This document shows positions 51,846 through 60,654 of a stretch of 64,000 bases of DNA, piece after piece (positions within the stretch are counted from its first letter, which is position 1; each line of letters begins with the position of its first letter). Below the pieces are notes generated by a model. The model saw only the letters and a list, made by a program, of their open reading frames with translations, was not told where the DNA came from and did not search any database. Origin of the DNA: Deltaproteobacteria bacterium UBA5205 (GTDB lineage Bacteria; Desulfobacterota; Syntrophorhabdia; Syntrophorhabdales; Syntrophorhabdaceae). The position numbers and the translations under genes were made by a program. The stretch is taken from assembly GCA_002412715.1 (NCBI GenBank), contig DHVP01000008.1, positions 1 through 64,000 of the forward strand, given 5' to 3'.

Positions 51846-52537
51846 CAGGGCGTCCTTGCGAGGGCAAAGAGGGTCACAGCGGCGGATCCCGATGCGATAA
51901 GGGTTCGCGCGGCCTCCGAGGCTGTGTATCCTGTCGTGAAAAGATCATCGACGAGAAGGATGCGCCTGCCTTCCACCGATGACCTGTCATCTATGGTGAA
52001 AGCGCCTCTTACATTCTTTTTTCGCTCTCTCCGTGAGAGCGTGAACTGGTCGCGGGTCCCGCCGCATTTTACGAGGGCCCGGCAATTAAGGTCCCCGCCC
52101 GTGATGGCCGCGATCTCTTCGGATATGATGGAGGATTGGTTAAAACCTCTTTCGCGAAGCCGTTTCTCCGATACGGGGACAGGTACGATGCAATCGAATT
52201 GGCCGCCCAGGGAGCGGATCTTGTCCTCGATAAGGCGCACGAGCTGTCTGCCCGCCTCTTTTCTGCCATTGAACTTGAAGGCGTGGATGGCATCGCGCAG
52301 GGCCCCTTCATAATAGAACCCGTAGACGCCTTTCGTGAACCACATCCTTGCGCCGCTGCATGCGCCGCACAGGATCGACGTGCCCAGCCACCTGCCGCAG
52401 ACGGGACAGACTTCGTTTTGCCTGACCATCCGAAATTCATCGGCACAGCGTCCGCAGAGAGTGTTGCCATCTGCGCCGCACACAACACAGGATTCGGGAT
52501 AAAAGAGGGCTAATGCTGAATTGAGAAAGCTAAGCAC
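51845..52537 (-). CDS. comF: ComF-family phosphoribosyltransferase-like protein
   Basis: A 230-aa protein with two CxxC zinc pairs near the N-terminus ('CVVCGADGNTLCGRC', 'CPVCGRWLGTSILCGAC') and a PRTase domain with the PRPP loop 'RRILLVDDLFTTGYTASEA'. ComF aids DNA uptake in competent bacteria. GTG start overlaps the apgM stop; a longer in-frame reading runs back inside apgM and is not needed by the family. Confidence 0.85.
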   Translation of the reverse strand: MLSFLNSALALFYPESCVVCGADGNTLCGRCADEFRMVRQNEVCPVCGRWLGTSILCGACSGARMWFTKGVYGFYYEGALRDAIHAFKFNGRKEAGRQLVRLIEDKIRSLGGQFDCIVPVPVSEKRLRERGFNQSSIISEEIAAITGGDLNCRALVKCGGTRDQFTLSRRERKKNVRGAFTIDDRSSVEGRRILLVDDLFTTGYTASEAARTLIASGSAAVTLFALARTP

Positions 52538-53726
52538 CGTACTTGTCGAGCCGCCCTCCGTGGGCAAGGGCAAGGGCCATGAGTTCTTTGCTGTATATCG
52601 TTCCCACGCTCCCGGCAATGCAGTTCTTTTCGTGGAAGGCAAGGCCGTCCGTCTCACCTGTTTTCGTTACGATAAGAAGGGGAACGGGATGCCAGCTGTG
52701 GCCCTTGAGCGGGCAGGGCGTCGAATGATCGCCGGTGACGACAAGCGCATGAGGATTGAGACCGGCTATCTCGGGGACGATCTTGTCGACAACTTCTATT
52801 GCCTTGACCTTTTCCTCGAAATTGCCGTCTTCACCTGCAAGGTCTGTCTCCTTCACGTGGAAGAAGAAGAACTGGTAGTCGTTGTAATTCTTTTTCAGTA
52901 TCGCCACGGCTTCCTCGTAACTGCCCGGTTCGTCCTTGACATCCATGCCGAGGACCTTTCCGATCCCGCGGTACATGGGATAGGTGGCTATGGCAAGCGC
53001 CTTCATGCGATACTTCGCGGTAAAGGGTTTTATGTCGGGTTTCTGGGAAAAACCGCGAAGAAGCGCCCCGTTGGCCACGGGCTCCGCTTTCAGAAGATCC
53101 GTGACCCTATCGATGAAGCCGTTGATCACGCGGGCGGCAAGCTCGGCATCGGCCGTCTTCGCGCCTGTATATACGAATGGTTTATTGTCCTTGTGAGGAT
53201 CGGCATCGGTAAGCTTGTCCGAGAGGCCCGCCCCTCTGAATATCACGGCAAAACGATGAGACTTGCCCGGTTTTATGATGACCTCGACGCCTTCCACTTC
53301 TTTGACGGAGGCGCTGATCGTGGCGCAAAGCCGCTCGGTCTCCTCTGTGGGGATCCTGCCTGCCCTCCGGTCGGTCACAAGGCCGTCCTTGATGGTGCAG
53401 AAATTGGCCCGCGCCGCCAGGTCGCCGTCGCGAAGGTCCATGTTGAGGCCAAGAACCTCGAGAACCCCACGCCCGATCTCGTCGACAACGGGGTCATACC
53501 CGAAGAGGCTCAGGTGGCCCGGGCCGCTGCCGGGGGTGACGCCGGTATCGACAGGTATGATCCTGCCGAGGATACCGCTTTTTGTGGCAAGGCCGTCAAT
53601 GTTCGGCTTCCCTGCAGCCTCCAGGGGGGTTTTCAGACCGAAAGCGGGATTCGGAATGTCTCCGAGCCCGTCAAGAACAAGGAAGATTACCTTGTTGTCA
53701 TTCGATAATAGAAGCTCGTCCATCAT
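52530..53726 (-). CDS. apgM: Archaeal-type cofactor-independent phosphoglycerate mutase
   Basis: A 398-aa ApgM of the alkaline-phosphatase superfamily: 'VIFLVLDGLGDIP', 'GVTPGSGPGHLSLFGYDP' with the nucleophile Ser, and 'VVTGDHSTPCPLKGHSWHPVPLL' as metal ligands. It interconverts 3- and 2-phosphoglycerate without bisphosphoglycerate. Two adjacent Mets are possible starts, overlapping the upstream stop. Confidence 0.93.
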   Translation of the reverse strand: MMDELLLSNDNKVIFLVLDGLGDIPNPAFGLKTPLEAAGKPNIDGLATKSGILGRIIPVDTGVTPGSGPGHLSLFGYDPVVDEIGRGVLEVLGLNMDLRDGDLAARANFCTIKDGLVTDRRAGRIPTEETERLCATISASVKEVEGVEVIIKPGKSHRFAVIFRGAGLSDKLTDADPHKDNKPFVYTGAKTADAELAARVINGFIDRVTDLLKAEPVANGALLRGFSQKPDIKPFTAKYRMKALAIATYPMYRGIGKVLGMDVKDEPGSYEEAVAILKKNYNDYQFFFFHVKETDLAGEDGNFEEKVKAIEVVDKIVPEIAGLNPHALVVTGDHSTPCPLKGHSWHPVPLLIVTKTGETDGLAFHEKNCIAGSVGTIYSKELMALALAHGGRLDKYGA

Positions 53727-55096
53727 AATGATTCACCTCTGGTCCATTCTGCCTCGTCGTAAAGCGTGCGCAGTTCCGTCGTGTCAGTGTGGAGAAATTC
53801 CTCTTTTTTCACATTTATGGTATTCCAGCTGGAACAGCTCTCGCAGAAGTCGCTCCATTCTTCCTTGATCGCCTGGCATTTCGTGCAAACGAAGGGTATG
53901 TATACCTGCTGTTCCATCGGGAAGGCGCCCCTGAACTCCTCGACCGCATTTTCCAGTTCGCCGCGATGGATATAGGCCTCGGCCATAGCCCGATGGAGAC
54001 CTTTGAAGTCTTCACCTTCGGCAATGAGAGTGTTGAGGGTGTCTATTGCCTCATCGATCATTTCAAGTCTCAGGCAAAGCCGGGCGTAGAGAAAGGATAT
54101 GAGATGGTCTTCGGGAGAGACATCGAGGACTCTCCGGTAGATCTTGAGAATGACGCCGGGATCGCCCCTGTCTATGTAAAGATCTTCCATTTTCAGGAGG
54201 AATTCGATATGACCGGTCTTGGTGTAGCCCCGCCCATAGACTCTGCCCGCCTCGTTCAGTTTGCCCGTTTTCTTATATGCCTCGCCGAGGAGGATGTAGG
54301 CCGGCATGAAGCGCTTCTCCTCGCTGATGATCTCCTTGAGTTCATCGATGATCTTGTCCGAGTTTTCCGAGAACTGCTCGTTGAAGAGCTTAAATACCTT
54401 CTCGTAGCGAATACCGAGAAGCCGTCTGTTCTCTTCATCGGTCTTGACGAACCTCTTGATCCTCTTCTCTATGTCATGGGCACCGTCCCAGTCCTTCTTC
54501 CATATGTAGAGGTCCCTGAGCATTCTCAACGCGTCGAGACTCGACTCGTTGATCCGCAGGATGTCCTTCAATATTCCTTCGTTCTTGCTGTAATCCTTGG
54601 AGGCGATATTTACCTTCACCTTTTTGAAAAGAATGTTCTCGGCCTTTCCGAGGCTTGCCTCGGCGAGATCGAGGGCGTCCTTCGCCTTTTCGTAATCCTC
54701 CATGGAAACGTAAATATCCGCCAGCGCGATGTATGTCTCCTCGCGGCCCGGGTTCCTGCGGGAAAGCTTGCCGAGGTGTTCGATGGCCTTCTCCCGGTCC
54801 CCCTTGAGGTCGTAGAGTCTCGCCTTGTCCAGCAATTCCAGGTATTCTTCGCTCTTGCGCTCGGCGCGCCTCGCCATCCAGGAACTGATCGTGCTCTTCA
54901 CATCGTAGAAGAAACTGATAATGATCGATATGATGACACCGAGGCAAAAGGAAGCGATGATGAACTCGGCCAGGGACAGTTCGATGGGCCGAGCCCCGCC
55001 GTAGTAGAACTTCACATTGTCAGGGTTGAGGTGCGCTATGTAGAAATAGAAGACAAGAAAAAGCGCCAGAACGAAAAAGAATATCTTGTACCTCAT
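53723..55096 (-). CDS. lapB: LapA-LapB fusion, TPR protein with rubredoxin-like zinc ribbon
   Basis: A 457-aa protein. The first ~75 residues form two helices with a LapA-like pattern ('NPDNVKFYYGGARPIELSLA', then 'FIIASFCLGVIISIIISFF'). The TPR body (~90-400) follows, and the C-terminus has a CxxC-x10-CxxC zinc ribbon ('CTKCQA', 'CESCSS') as in E. coli LapB/YciM. E. coli LapB controls LPS synthesis by regulating LpxC turnover with FtsH, and LapA is a separate small gene beside lapB. Here the two seem fused. Confidence 0.8.
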   Translation of the reverse strand: MRYKIFFFVLALFLVFYFYIAHLNPDNVKFYYGGARPIELSLAEFIIASFCLGVIISIIISFFYDVKSTISSWMARRAERKSEEYLELLDKARLYDLKGDREKAIEHLGKLSRRNPGREETYIALADIYVSMEDYEKAKDALDLAEASLGKAENILFKKVKVNIASKDYSKNEGILKDILRINESSLDALRMLRDLYIWKKDWDGAHDIEKRIKRFVKTDEENRRLLGIRYEKVFKLFNEQFSENSDKIIDELKEIISEEKRFMPAYILLGEAYKKTGKLNEAGRVYGRGYTKTGHIEFLLKMEDLYIDRGDPGVILKIYRRVLDVSPEDHLISFLYARLCLRLEMIDEAIDTLNTLIAEGEDFKGLHRAMAEAYIHRGELENAVEEFRGAFPMEQQVYIPFVCTKCQAIKEEWSDFCESCSSWNTINVKKEEFLHTDTTELRTLYDEAEWTRGESL

Positions 55097-55099
55097 CCG

Positions 55100-55453
55100 T
55101 TATAACCCTTTCTCCTCCATTTGTCGCTTACAGGTTATACAATACCGTGCTACGGGATTTGCTTCAAGTCTTTTCTCGCTGATTTTCTCCTCGCATTCCT
55201 CGCAGATGCCGTACGTTCCCTTGTTCAATTTGTCGAGCGAGTTGTCGATGTCTTTGAGGAGCGTGAGATCGTTGTCGCTTATGCTCATAAGAATGTCGGC
55301 ATTGTATGTGTTGCTTGCCGCGTCTGCCATGTCCTGTATCCCGTCCGTCCCGAGATTGTATGAATCTTCTTTGAGCTTTTTCGCCTTGTTCAGGATATTC
55401 TCGCGCATCTTGAGAAGTCTCTTCCGATAGAGTTCAACGGCTTCTTTATTCAT
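55100..55453 (-). CDS. DksA/TraR-family zinc-finger protein
   Basis: A 117-aa protein with an N-terminal coiled-coil region and a C-terminal zinc finger 'GICEECEEKI...ARYCITCKR'. The family binds the RNA polymerase secondary channel and works with ppGpp. It lacks the usual acidic DxxDxA tip in an obvious place ('DMADAAS' may be the equivalent). Overlaps rsfS by eight bases. Confidence 0.87.
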   Translation of the reverse strand: MNKEAVELYRKRLLKMRENILNKAKKLKEDSYNLGTDGIQDMADAASNTYNADILMSISDNDLTLLKDIDNSLDKLNKGTYGICEECEEKISEKRLEANPVARYCITCKRQMEEKGL

Positions 55454-55820
55454 TCCCCACCTCGATGTCCTTATTTTCTTTTGTAACTCTATGTCTTTTC
55501 GCCTCTATCCACAGGCTTTCCAGGTCGTAAAGCTCCCTCAGCGACTCAAGAAAGACGTGGACAATGACATTCTGATAATCAAGGATAATCCATCGGCCTT
55601 CGTCATAGCCCTCAACTGCGAACGGAAGCGTTCCTTCCTGTTTCATGCCTTCCCGTATCCCGTCCGCGATGGTCCTTACGTGGCGTTCGCCGGTGCCGCT
55701 GGCGATCACGAAATAATCGGCAATGTCCGTAAGGCCGTTTAAGTCCATTATGACAACGTCCACGGCCTTCTTATCGTCTGCCAATCTTCCACATGCCTCT
55801 ACCAGTTCATTCGTTTTCAT
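55446..55820 (-). CDS. rsfS: Ribosome silencing factor RsfS
   Basis: A 124-aa protein of the RsfS/Iojap family ('VVIMDLNGLTDIADYFVIASGTGERHV' region, 'WIILDYQNVIVHVFLESLRELYDLESLW' region). It binds ribosomal protein L14 and blocks subunit joining under starvation. It directly follows nadD, the common bacterial order. Confidence 0.93.
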   Translation of the reverse strand: MKTNELVEACGRLADDKKAVDVVIMDLNGLTDIADYFVIASGTGERHVRTIADGIREGMKQEGTLPFAVEGYDEGRWIILDYQNVIVHVFLESLRELYDLESLWIEAKRHRVTKENKDIEVGNE

Positions 55821-56456
55821 TCAGGACCTGTATAACCCCCTTTCAATTATGATCTTCTCCACTGCAGGCGGAACCAGATACCTGATGGATCTGTTGTCCT
55901 TGAGGAGATTCCTGATCTTCGTCGAGGAAATGTCGATCTTTGTGACCGGACAAAGGTATATCTTTTTGCCCGATTCATGACGGCAAACGTCTTCCCGCAG
56001 CACCGTCAATTTCCTGCGCACGGCCCCAGGCAGCATGCCCGGAATATCGTCGGCCTGTGAGGCCGGCCGCGTCATGACGATAAAACCGGTGTGATAGAAA
56101 AGCTCCTCATAATGATACCATGTATCGATCTGTTTGAAGGCGTCGGCGCCAATGATGAAATATATCTCGTCAAAGCGGCGCTCCAGCTTTTTCAGGGTGT
56201 CTAACGTGTAGGAAATGCCGCCCCGTTTGATCTCGAGGTCGGAAACCTTAAAAAAGGCATTTCCTCTTACGGCCGCCCTGAGCATTCTCATGCGTTCCCC
56301 CGGGGGACCGGCGATACCGGCGTCCTTGTGGGGTGGAACATGGGAGGGTATAAAATACACCTCCTCGAGACGGAAGTCTTCCCGTATTTCCTCGGCAACA
56401 CGCAAATGCCCCGTGTGCACCGGGTTGAAGGTTCCGCCAAAAACACCTATAGCCAT
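55821..56456 (-). CDS. nadD: Nicotinate-nucleotide adenylyltransferase
   Basis: A 211-aa protein with the nucleotidyltransferase motif 'GGTFNPVHTGHLRVA' and the C-terminal 'KIDISSTKIRNLL'. It adenylates nicotinate mononucleotide in NAD synthesis. The Met at 56456 gives the family's standard N-terminus 10 bases after the proA stop; an earlier Met lies inside proA. Confidence 0.94.
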   Translation of the reverse strand: MAIGVFGGTFNPVHTGHLRVAEEIREDFRLEEVYFIPSHVPPHKDAGIAGPPGERMRMLRAAVRGNAFFKVSDLEIKRGGISYTLDTLKKLERRFDEIYFIIGADAFKQIDTWYHYEELFYHTGFIVMTRPASQADDIPGMLPGAVRRKLTVLREDVCRHESGKKIYLCPVTKIDISSTKIRNLLKDNRSIRYLVPPAVEKIIIERGLYRS

Positions 56457-56466
56457 TCTATCGTCC

Positions 56467-57711
56467 TTACGTTCGCAGTTGCCCATCACCGAAGGCGATG
56501 AATTTTGTTATCGTAAGTTCCTCAAGGCCCATCGGCCCGAAGGCATGGAGCCGGGTCGTGCTGATCCCCATCTCCGCGCCGAGACCGAGCTGGAAACCGT
56601 CGTTGAGTCTCGTCGAGGCGTTGACGAGCACCAGGGAGGAATTCACCTCGCGGAGGAATTTCCAGGCCCTGTCGTAATTCGCCGTTATGATCGCATCGGT
56701 ATGGCTCGATCCGTATTTCCTGATGTGGTCGACGGCTTCTTCCATGTCCGCGACGACCTTGACGGCAAGGGTCAGGTCGAGATATTCCGTGGACCAGTCC
56801 GAGTTTGTCGCCTTCCTGATGCCTTTAAGCACCGCCGCCGTCTTTTCGCAGCCCTTGACAGTGACACCCTGGCGGGCAAGCTCCTTATAAACTTTCGGCA
56901 GAAAGGACTTCGCTATCTTCTCATGGACGAGGAGGGTCTCCAGTGCATTGCACGTCGCCGGTTTCTGTACCTTGGCGTTGACGGCCACGTCCACGGCCAT
57001 TGCCTGATCGGCCGCATCATCGACGTAGATGTGGCAAACCCCCTTGTAGTGTTTCAGAACGGGTATGCGGGAGCGCTCGACAACGTTGCGGATAAGCGCC
57101 TCGCCGCCCCTCGGGATGACAAGGTCTATCTCTTCCTCTCTCTCGAGAAGTTTGTAGATGTAGTCACGGTCCGCCGTATCGACGAACTGGACGACATCGG
57201 GAGATATCTTCGACCCTTTCAGAGTATCTACGATGATCCGGTAGAGGGCCCGGTTGGAATGATATGCCTCCGACCCGCCTTTCAGGATGACGCAGTTGCC
57301 GCTCTTGAGGCACAAAGAGAAGGCCTCTATCGTCACGTTGGGCCGGGATTCATAGATGATGAGAATAACCCCTATGGGGATCCTCATCCGTCCCACGAGG
57401 AGGTTGTTGGGCCTCTTCCAGACCTTTACGATCTCCCCGACGGGGTCCGTCAGGGCGACGACGTCCCTTAAGCTGCCTTGCATCTCCCTGACCAGTTTGT
57501 CATCGATCCGCAGGCGATCGATAAGGCTTTTGGCCATGCCTTCCTTTTCCGCCGCCCTGACGTCCTTCATGTTTTCTTCGTAGAGATAGTCCTGGTTCTT
57601 TTCGAGCACATCGGCGAGACGTTCCAGCACCCTGTTCTTCTCGTCCGTTGACGCATGAGCCAGGACATCGGATGCCCCTTTGGCCTTTTGAGCAAGCTTT
57701 TCCGGCATCAT
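56467..57711 (-). CDS. proA: Gamma-glutamyl phosphate reductase
   Basis: A 414-aa aldehyde-dehydrogenase-fold enzyme: 'RMRIPIGVILIIYESRPNVT' near the cofactor site and the catalytic Cys in 'KPATCNALETLLVH'. It reduces gamma-glutamyl phosphate to the semialdehyde in proline synthesis. It overlaps proB by four bases. Confidence 0.96.
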   Translation of the reverse strand: MMPEKLAQKAKGASDVLAHASTDEKNRVLERLADVLEKNQDYLYEENMKDVRAAEKEGMAKSLIDRLRIDDKLVREMQGSLRDVVALTDPVGEIVKVWKRPNNLLVGRMRIPIGVILIIYESRPNVTIEAFSLCLKSGNCVILKGGSEAYHSNRALYRIIVDTLKGSKISPDVVQFVDTADRDYIYKLLEREEEIDLVIPRGGEALIRNVVERSRIPVLKHYKGVCHIYVDDAADQAMAVDVAVNAKVQKPATCNALETLLVHEKIAKSFLPKVYKELARQGVTVKGCEKTAAVLKGIRKATNSDWSTEYLDLTLAVKVVADMEEAVDHIRKYGSSHTDAIITANYDRAWKFLREVNSSLVLVNASTRLNDGFQLGLGAEMGISTTRLHAFGPMGLEELTITKFIAFGDGQLRT

Positions 57712-58802
57712 ATCACCACCATATTATCCCTGTGAATTACTTCTTCCGTGTATTTATATCCAAGCTCCTTCTCTATATCAAGACTTTTCAGGCCCTTAAT
57801 CCTGTCCATCTCGGAGGAGGAATAGTTGGCGATGCCCTTGGCCACAACTGCGCCCGACGTGTTTTTCATCTCCACGCAGTCGCCGCTCGTGAAATGACCG
57901 TCGACCCTGACGACGCCCGACGGCAGAAGGCTCTTGCCGTTACTGACAACTGCGTGCTCCGCGCCGTCGTCGACCCAGATGACGCCCTTCGGCTTGAAGG
58001 CAAAGGCGGTCCACCATTTCCGGCGGGCCAGCTTGCGGCCGGGGAGAAAGAGAGTTCCGATCTGCCGGCCGTCGACCACCTTGAGGATAACGTCCTTACT
58101 GCCGCCGAGGACCACACGGGTCGGTATGCCGTACATGCCGGCCTTCTTCGCGGCCTCGAGCTTGCTTATCATGCCTCCGACGCTCTTTTCGCTCGCCGAC
58201 TGGGCGGCCGTGCCCTCTATCTCTTCGTCTATCTTGCGGACGACGGGTATCATCCTTGCATCGGGATAGCGGTTGGGGTCGCGATCGTAAAGCCCTTCGA
58301 CATCGGAAAGGATGAGAAGGAGGTCTGCGGAGGCGATCTGTGCGATGAGGGCCGAGAGGTTGTCGTTGTCTCCGAACTTTATCTCCGTGAAGGAAAGTGC
58401 GTCGTTCTCGTTAATGACGGGGACGATGCCCATCTTGAGCAGCGTGTCAAGGGTATTGGTAAGATTGAGACACCGGACCCTGTTCTTTATGTCTTCATGG
58501 GTGAGAAGTATCTGGCTTACCTTCATGCCTTTCTTCTCGAAATTTTCCCGGTACATCTTCATGAGAAGTACCTGGCCTATGGAAGCCAGTGCCTGTCTCT
58601 TGGCCATCTCTTTCGGTTTGCGGACAAGCCCTATCGTTTCCATGCCGCAGCCGATGGCGCCGCTGGAGACGATGATCACATCAATGCCTGACTGCGTCAC
58701 CTTTTTGACCTGCCGGGCTATGTCCCGAATCTTGCCGGTGCTTATCTTCTTCTGGTCATCGAGCAGGACGGAGGTGCCGATCTTGATAACGAGACGGTTC
58801 AT
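57708..58802 (-). CDS. proB: Glutamate 5-kinase with PUA domain
   Basis: A 364-aa protein: amino-acid kinase domain ('VIKIGTSVLLDDQKKI', 'VIIVSSGAIGCGMETIGL', 'VPVINENDAL') and a C-terminal PUA domain from ~280 ('GVVRVDGHFTSGDCVEMKN'). It performs the first, feedback-inhibited step of proline synthesis and partners with ProA. Confidence 0.96.
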   Translation of the reverse strand: MNRLVIKIGTSVLLDDQKKISTGKIRDIARQVKKVTQSGIDVIIVSSGAIGCGMETIGLVRKPKEMAKRQALASIGQVLLMKMYRENFEKKGMKVSQILLTHEDIKNRVRCLNLTNTLDTLLKMGIVPVINENDALSFTEIKFGDNDNLSALIAQIASADLLLILSDVEGLYDRDPNRYPDARMIPVVRKIDEEIEGTAAQSASEKSVGGMISKLEAAKKAGMYGIPTRVVLGGSKDVILKVVDGRQIGTLFLPGRKLARRKWWTAFAFKPKGVIWVDDGAEHAVVSNGKSLLPSGVVRVDGHFTSGDCVEMKNTSGAVVAKGIANYSSSEMDRIKGLKSLDIEKELGYKYTEEVIHRDNMVVI

Positions 58803-58836
58803 ATGCGCACCTTGATATTCATAGTCTAAACCGGCC

Positions 58837-59841
58837 TCAGTTAAGGCTCTGCCTTAATGCCTCGACCCCTTCGGAGATCGCTTCGATCAACTCCTCCATG
58901 CCCGCGAGCGTGAGGGCGCTGACAACGATCACCTTTTCACCCTTTCTTTTCAGATACGACCTCCACCGGGCAGCCGCGTCCTTCGGCACGAGGTCGGACT
59001 TGTTGAGTATAACAAGCCTGCGCTTCTGCAACATTGCGTCCTTGTAGCTTCCGAGTTCATATAACAGCGTCTCGTAATCCCCCTTCACGTCACCGCAAGA
59101 AAGATCGAGAACGATGAGCAGCGTGTTCGTCCTTTCAATGTGCTTTAAAAAAGCAAGCCCCAGTCCCTTGCCTTTCGACGCCCCTTCGATGATGCCGGGA
59201 ATGTCGGCAATGACAAAGGTCTTTTCCCTATCGCTAAGGACTCCCAGGGCGGGGGTGAGCGTGGTAAAGGGATAGTCCCCTACCTTCGGCCTCGCCTGGG
59301 TCAGGCGGGAGATCAACGTGGACTTACCTGCATTGGGATGGCCGACGAGCCCCACATCGGCGAGGAGCTTGAGATCGAGGTAAAGATTGCGCTTCTGACC
59401 TTCTTCACCGGGATCGAACTCCGTGGGGGCCCGGTGAGTGGGCGTGACGAATCGGCAGTTCCCTCTGCCGCCTCTGCCTCCCGAGACGGCAACATGGGTT
59501 TCGCCGTCTTTAAGGATCTGGAACAGAAGGGCTGACGTATCCCGGTCGTAAACAACCGTGCCGAGCGGCACGTTTATTATGATGTCCCTGCCTTCCCTGC
59601 CGGTCTTTTTCTGCCCCGCCCCGGCTTTTCCATGTTCAGCTTTGTAGGTACGCTTGTATTTGAAGTCATGGAGGCTTGCGAGGTCTCTCTTCCCTGCTAT
59701 GATAACGTCTCCTCCCTTCCCGCCATCACCGCCGTCGGGTCCGCCTCGCGGAATGAACCTTTCTCGTCGGAAACTTACACAGCCACTTCCACCTCTTCCA
59801 GACTCAACATATATCGTCGCTTCATCTATAAATTTCATCAA
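58837..59841 (-). CDS. obgE: Obg family GTPase
   Basis: A 334-aa protein. The Gly-rich Obg fold is at residues 1-158 ('YVESGRGGSGCVSFRRERF', 'PRGGPDGGDGGKGGDV'), then a GTPase domain with 'GHPNAGKST' (P-loop), 'DIPGIIEG' and 'LNKSDLVP'. It acts in ribosome 50S maturation and stress control. Start overlaps the rpmA stop. Confidence 0.96.
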   Translation of the reverse strand: MMKFIDEATIYVESGRGGSGCVSFRRERFIPRGGPDGGDGGKGGDVIIAGKRDLASLHDFKYKRTYKAEHGKAGAGQKKTGREGRDIIINVPLGTVVYDRDTSALLFQILKDGETHVAVSGGRGGRGNCRFVTPTHRAPTEFDPGEEGQKRNLYLDLKLLADVGLVGHPNAGKSTLISRLTQARPKVGDYPFTTLTPALGVLSDREKTFVIADIPGIIEGASKGKGLGLAFLKHIERTNTLLIVLDLSCGDVKGDYETLLYELGSYKDAMLQKRRLVILNKSDLVPKDAAARWRSYLKRKGEKVIVVSALTLAGMEELIEAISEGVEALRQSLN

Positions 59842-60089
59842 ACAGGTAAAACATGCGCCCTTCTCTTGTCACCTGCCAGATCGAACTTGACTATACCGTC
59901 TATCAAGGCAAAGAGGGTGTCGTCTTTGCCGATGCCGACATTCTGTCCCGGATGGATCTTCGTTCCGTGCTGCCTGACGATGATACTGCCTGCTTTGATG
60001 GACTGCCCGCCATATATCTTCACGCCGAGCCTCTGGCCCTGGCTGTCCCTGCCGTTACGTGAACTTCCGCCTGCCTTCTTATGCGCCAT
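59838..60089 (-). CDS. rpmA: 50S ribosomal protein L27
   Basis: An 83-aa L27 with the canonical start 'MAHKKAGGSSRNGRDSQGQR' and 'GGQSIKAGSIIVRQHGTK'. No N-terminal extension is present before the conserved AHKK. It lies one base after rplU. Confidence 0.97.
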   Translation of the reverse strand: MAHKKAGGSSRNGRDSQGQRLGVKIYGGQSIKAGSIIVRQHGTKIHPGQNVGIGKDDTLFALIDGIVKFDLAGDKRRAHVLPV

Positions 60090-60090
60090 G

Positions 60091-60408
60091 TTATGCCTCC
60101 ACGATGATCTTCTCTACAAGCAGTTCCGTAAAAGACTGCCGGTGACCTTTTTTCACCTTGTAGTCTTTCCGTCTCTTGTACTTGAAGACCGTGATCTTCT
60201 TGTCTCTTCCCTGCGCCACAACCTTTCCGTTGATATATGCACCTGAGACATAGGGGTTTCCAATAAGTGTAGCCTCTCCGGTACTGACGGCAAGAACGTT
60301 CTCGATCTTCACCTCATCGCCCTCGGTGCCGGCGAATTTTTCGAGCCTCACTTTCTTCCCTTCTTCGATCTTGTACTGCTTCCCGCCGTTTTCGATGATC
60401 GCGTACAT
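60091..60408 (-). CDS. rplU: 50S ribosomal protein L21
   Basis: A 105-aa L21 ('MYAIIENGGKQYKIEEG', 'KRRKDYKVKKGHRQSFTELL'). AAGGAG supports the Met at 60408; an in-frame GTG at 60423 overlaps that site and is not needed. First gene of the rplU-rpmA-obg-proBA-nadD-rsfS operon. Confidence 0.97.
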   Translation of the reverse strand: MYAIIENGGKQYKIEEGKKVRLEKFAGTEGDEVKIENVLAVSTGEATLIGNPYVSGAYINGKVVAQGRDKKITVFKYKRRKDYKVKKGHRQSFTELLVEKIIVEA

Positions 60409-60448
60409 GTGATACTCCTTCACTTTAGTTCTGAAAAAAACTACATAT

Positions 60449-60475
60449 ATTATATAAGCGCGTGGAAAAAGTCAA
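60449..60475 (-). promoter_or_regulatory. Candidate promoter of the rplU operon
   Basis: On the minus strand, TTGACT (complement of 60470-60475) and a consensus TATAAT (complement of 60449-60454) with about 15 bases between, or TAATAT with 17. It lies about 40 bases upstream of the rplU start in an AT-rich patch. Confidence 0.55.
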
Positions 60476-60551
60476 TAGAAAGCAGGCAGGCACGGCGCGC
60501 GCCGCCTAAAACTATGGACTTTTGAACGCTTATTCGTTATATTGATGCAAT

Positions 60552-60627
60552 CGGGGCGTAGCGCAGCATGGTTTAGCGCACCTGCTTGGGGTGCAGGAGG
60601 CCGCAGGTTCAAATCCCGTCGCCCCGA
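60552..60627 (+). tRNA. tRNA-Pro (anticodon GGG)
   Basis: Acceptor arms CGGGGCG (60552-60558) and CGCCCCG (60620-60626) pair, with discriminator A at 60627. The anticodon stem CCTGC/GCAGG encloses loop TTGGGGT, giving anticodon GGG. The T-arm shows GGTTCAAATC. No CCA is encoded, so it must be added. surE lies directly downstream. Confidence 0.93.
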
Positions 60628-60654
60628 TATTTAATTTTTAAGACCGGGTATTTC

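Noticed and set aside
52521..53708. 395-codon plus-strand frame
   Set aside because: Antisense shadow of apgM.
53789..55105. 438-codon plus-strand frame
   Set aside because: Antisense shadow of the LapA-LapB fusion.
56215..57471. 418-codon plus-strand frame
   Set aside because: Antisense shadow of proA and nadD.
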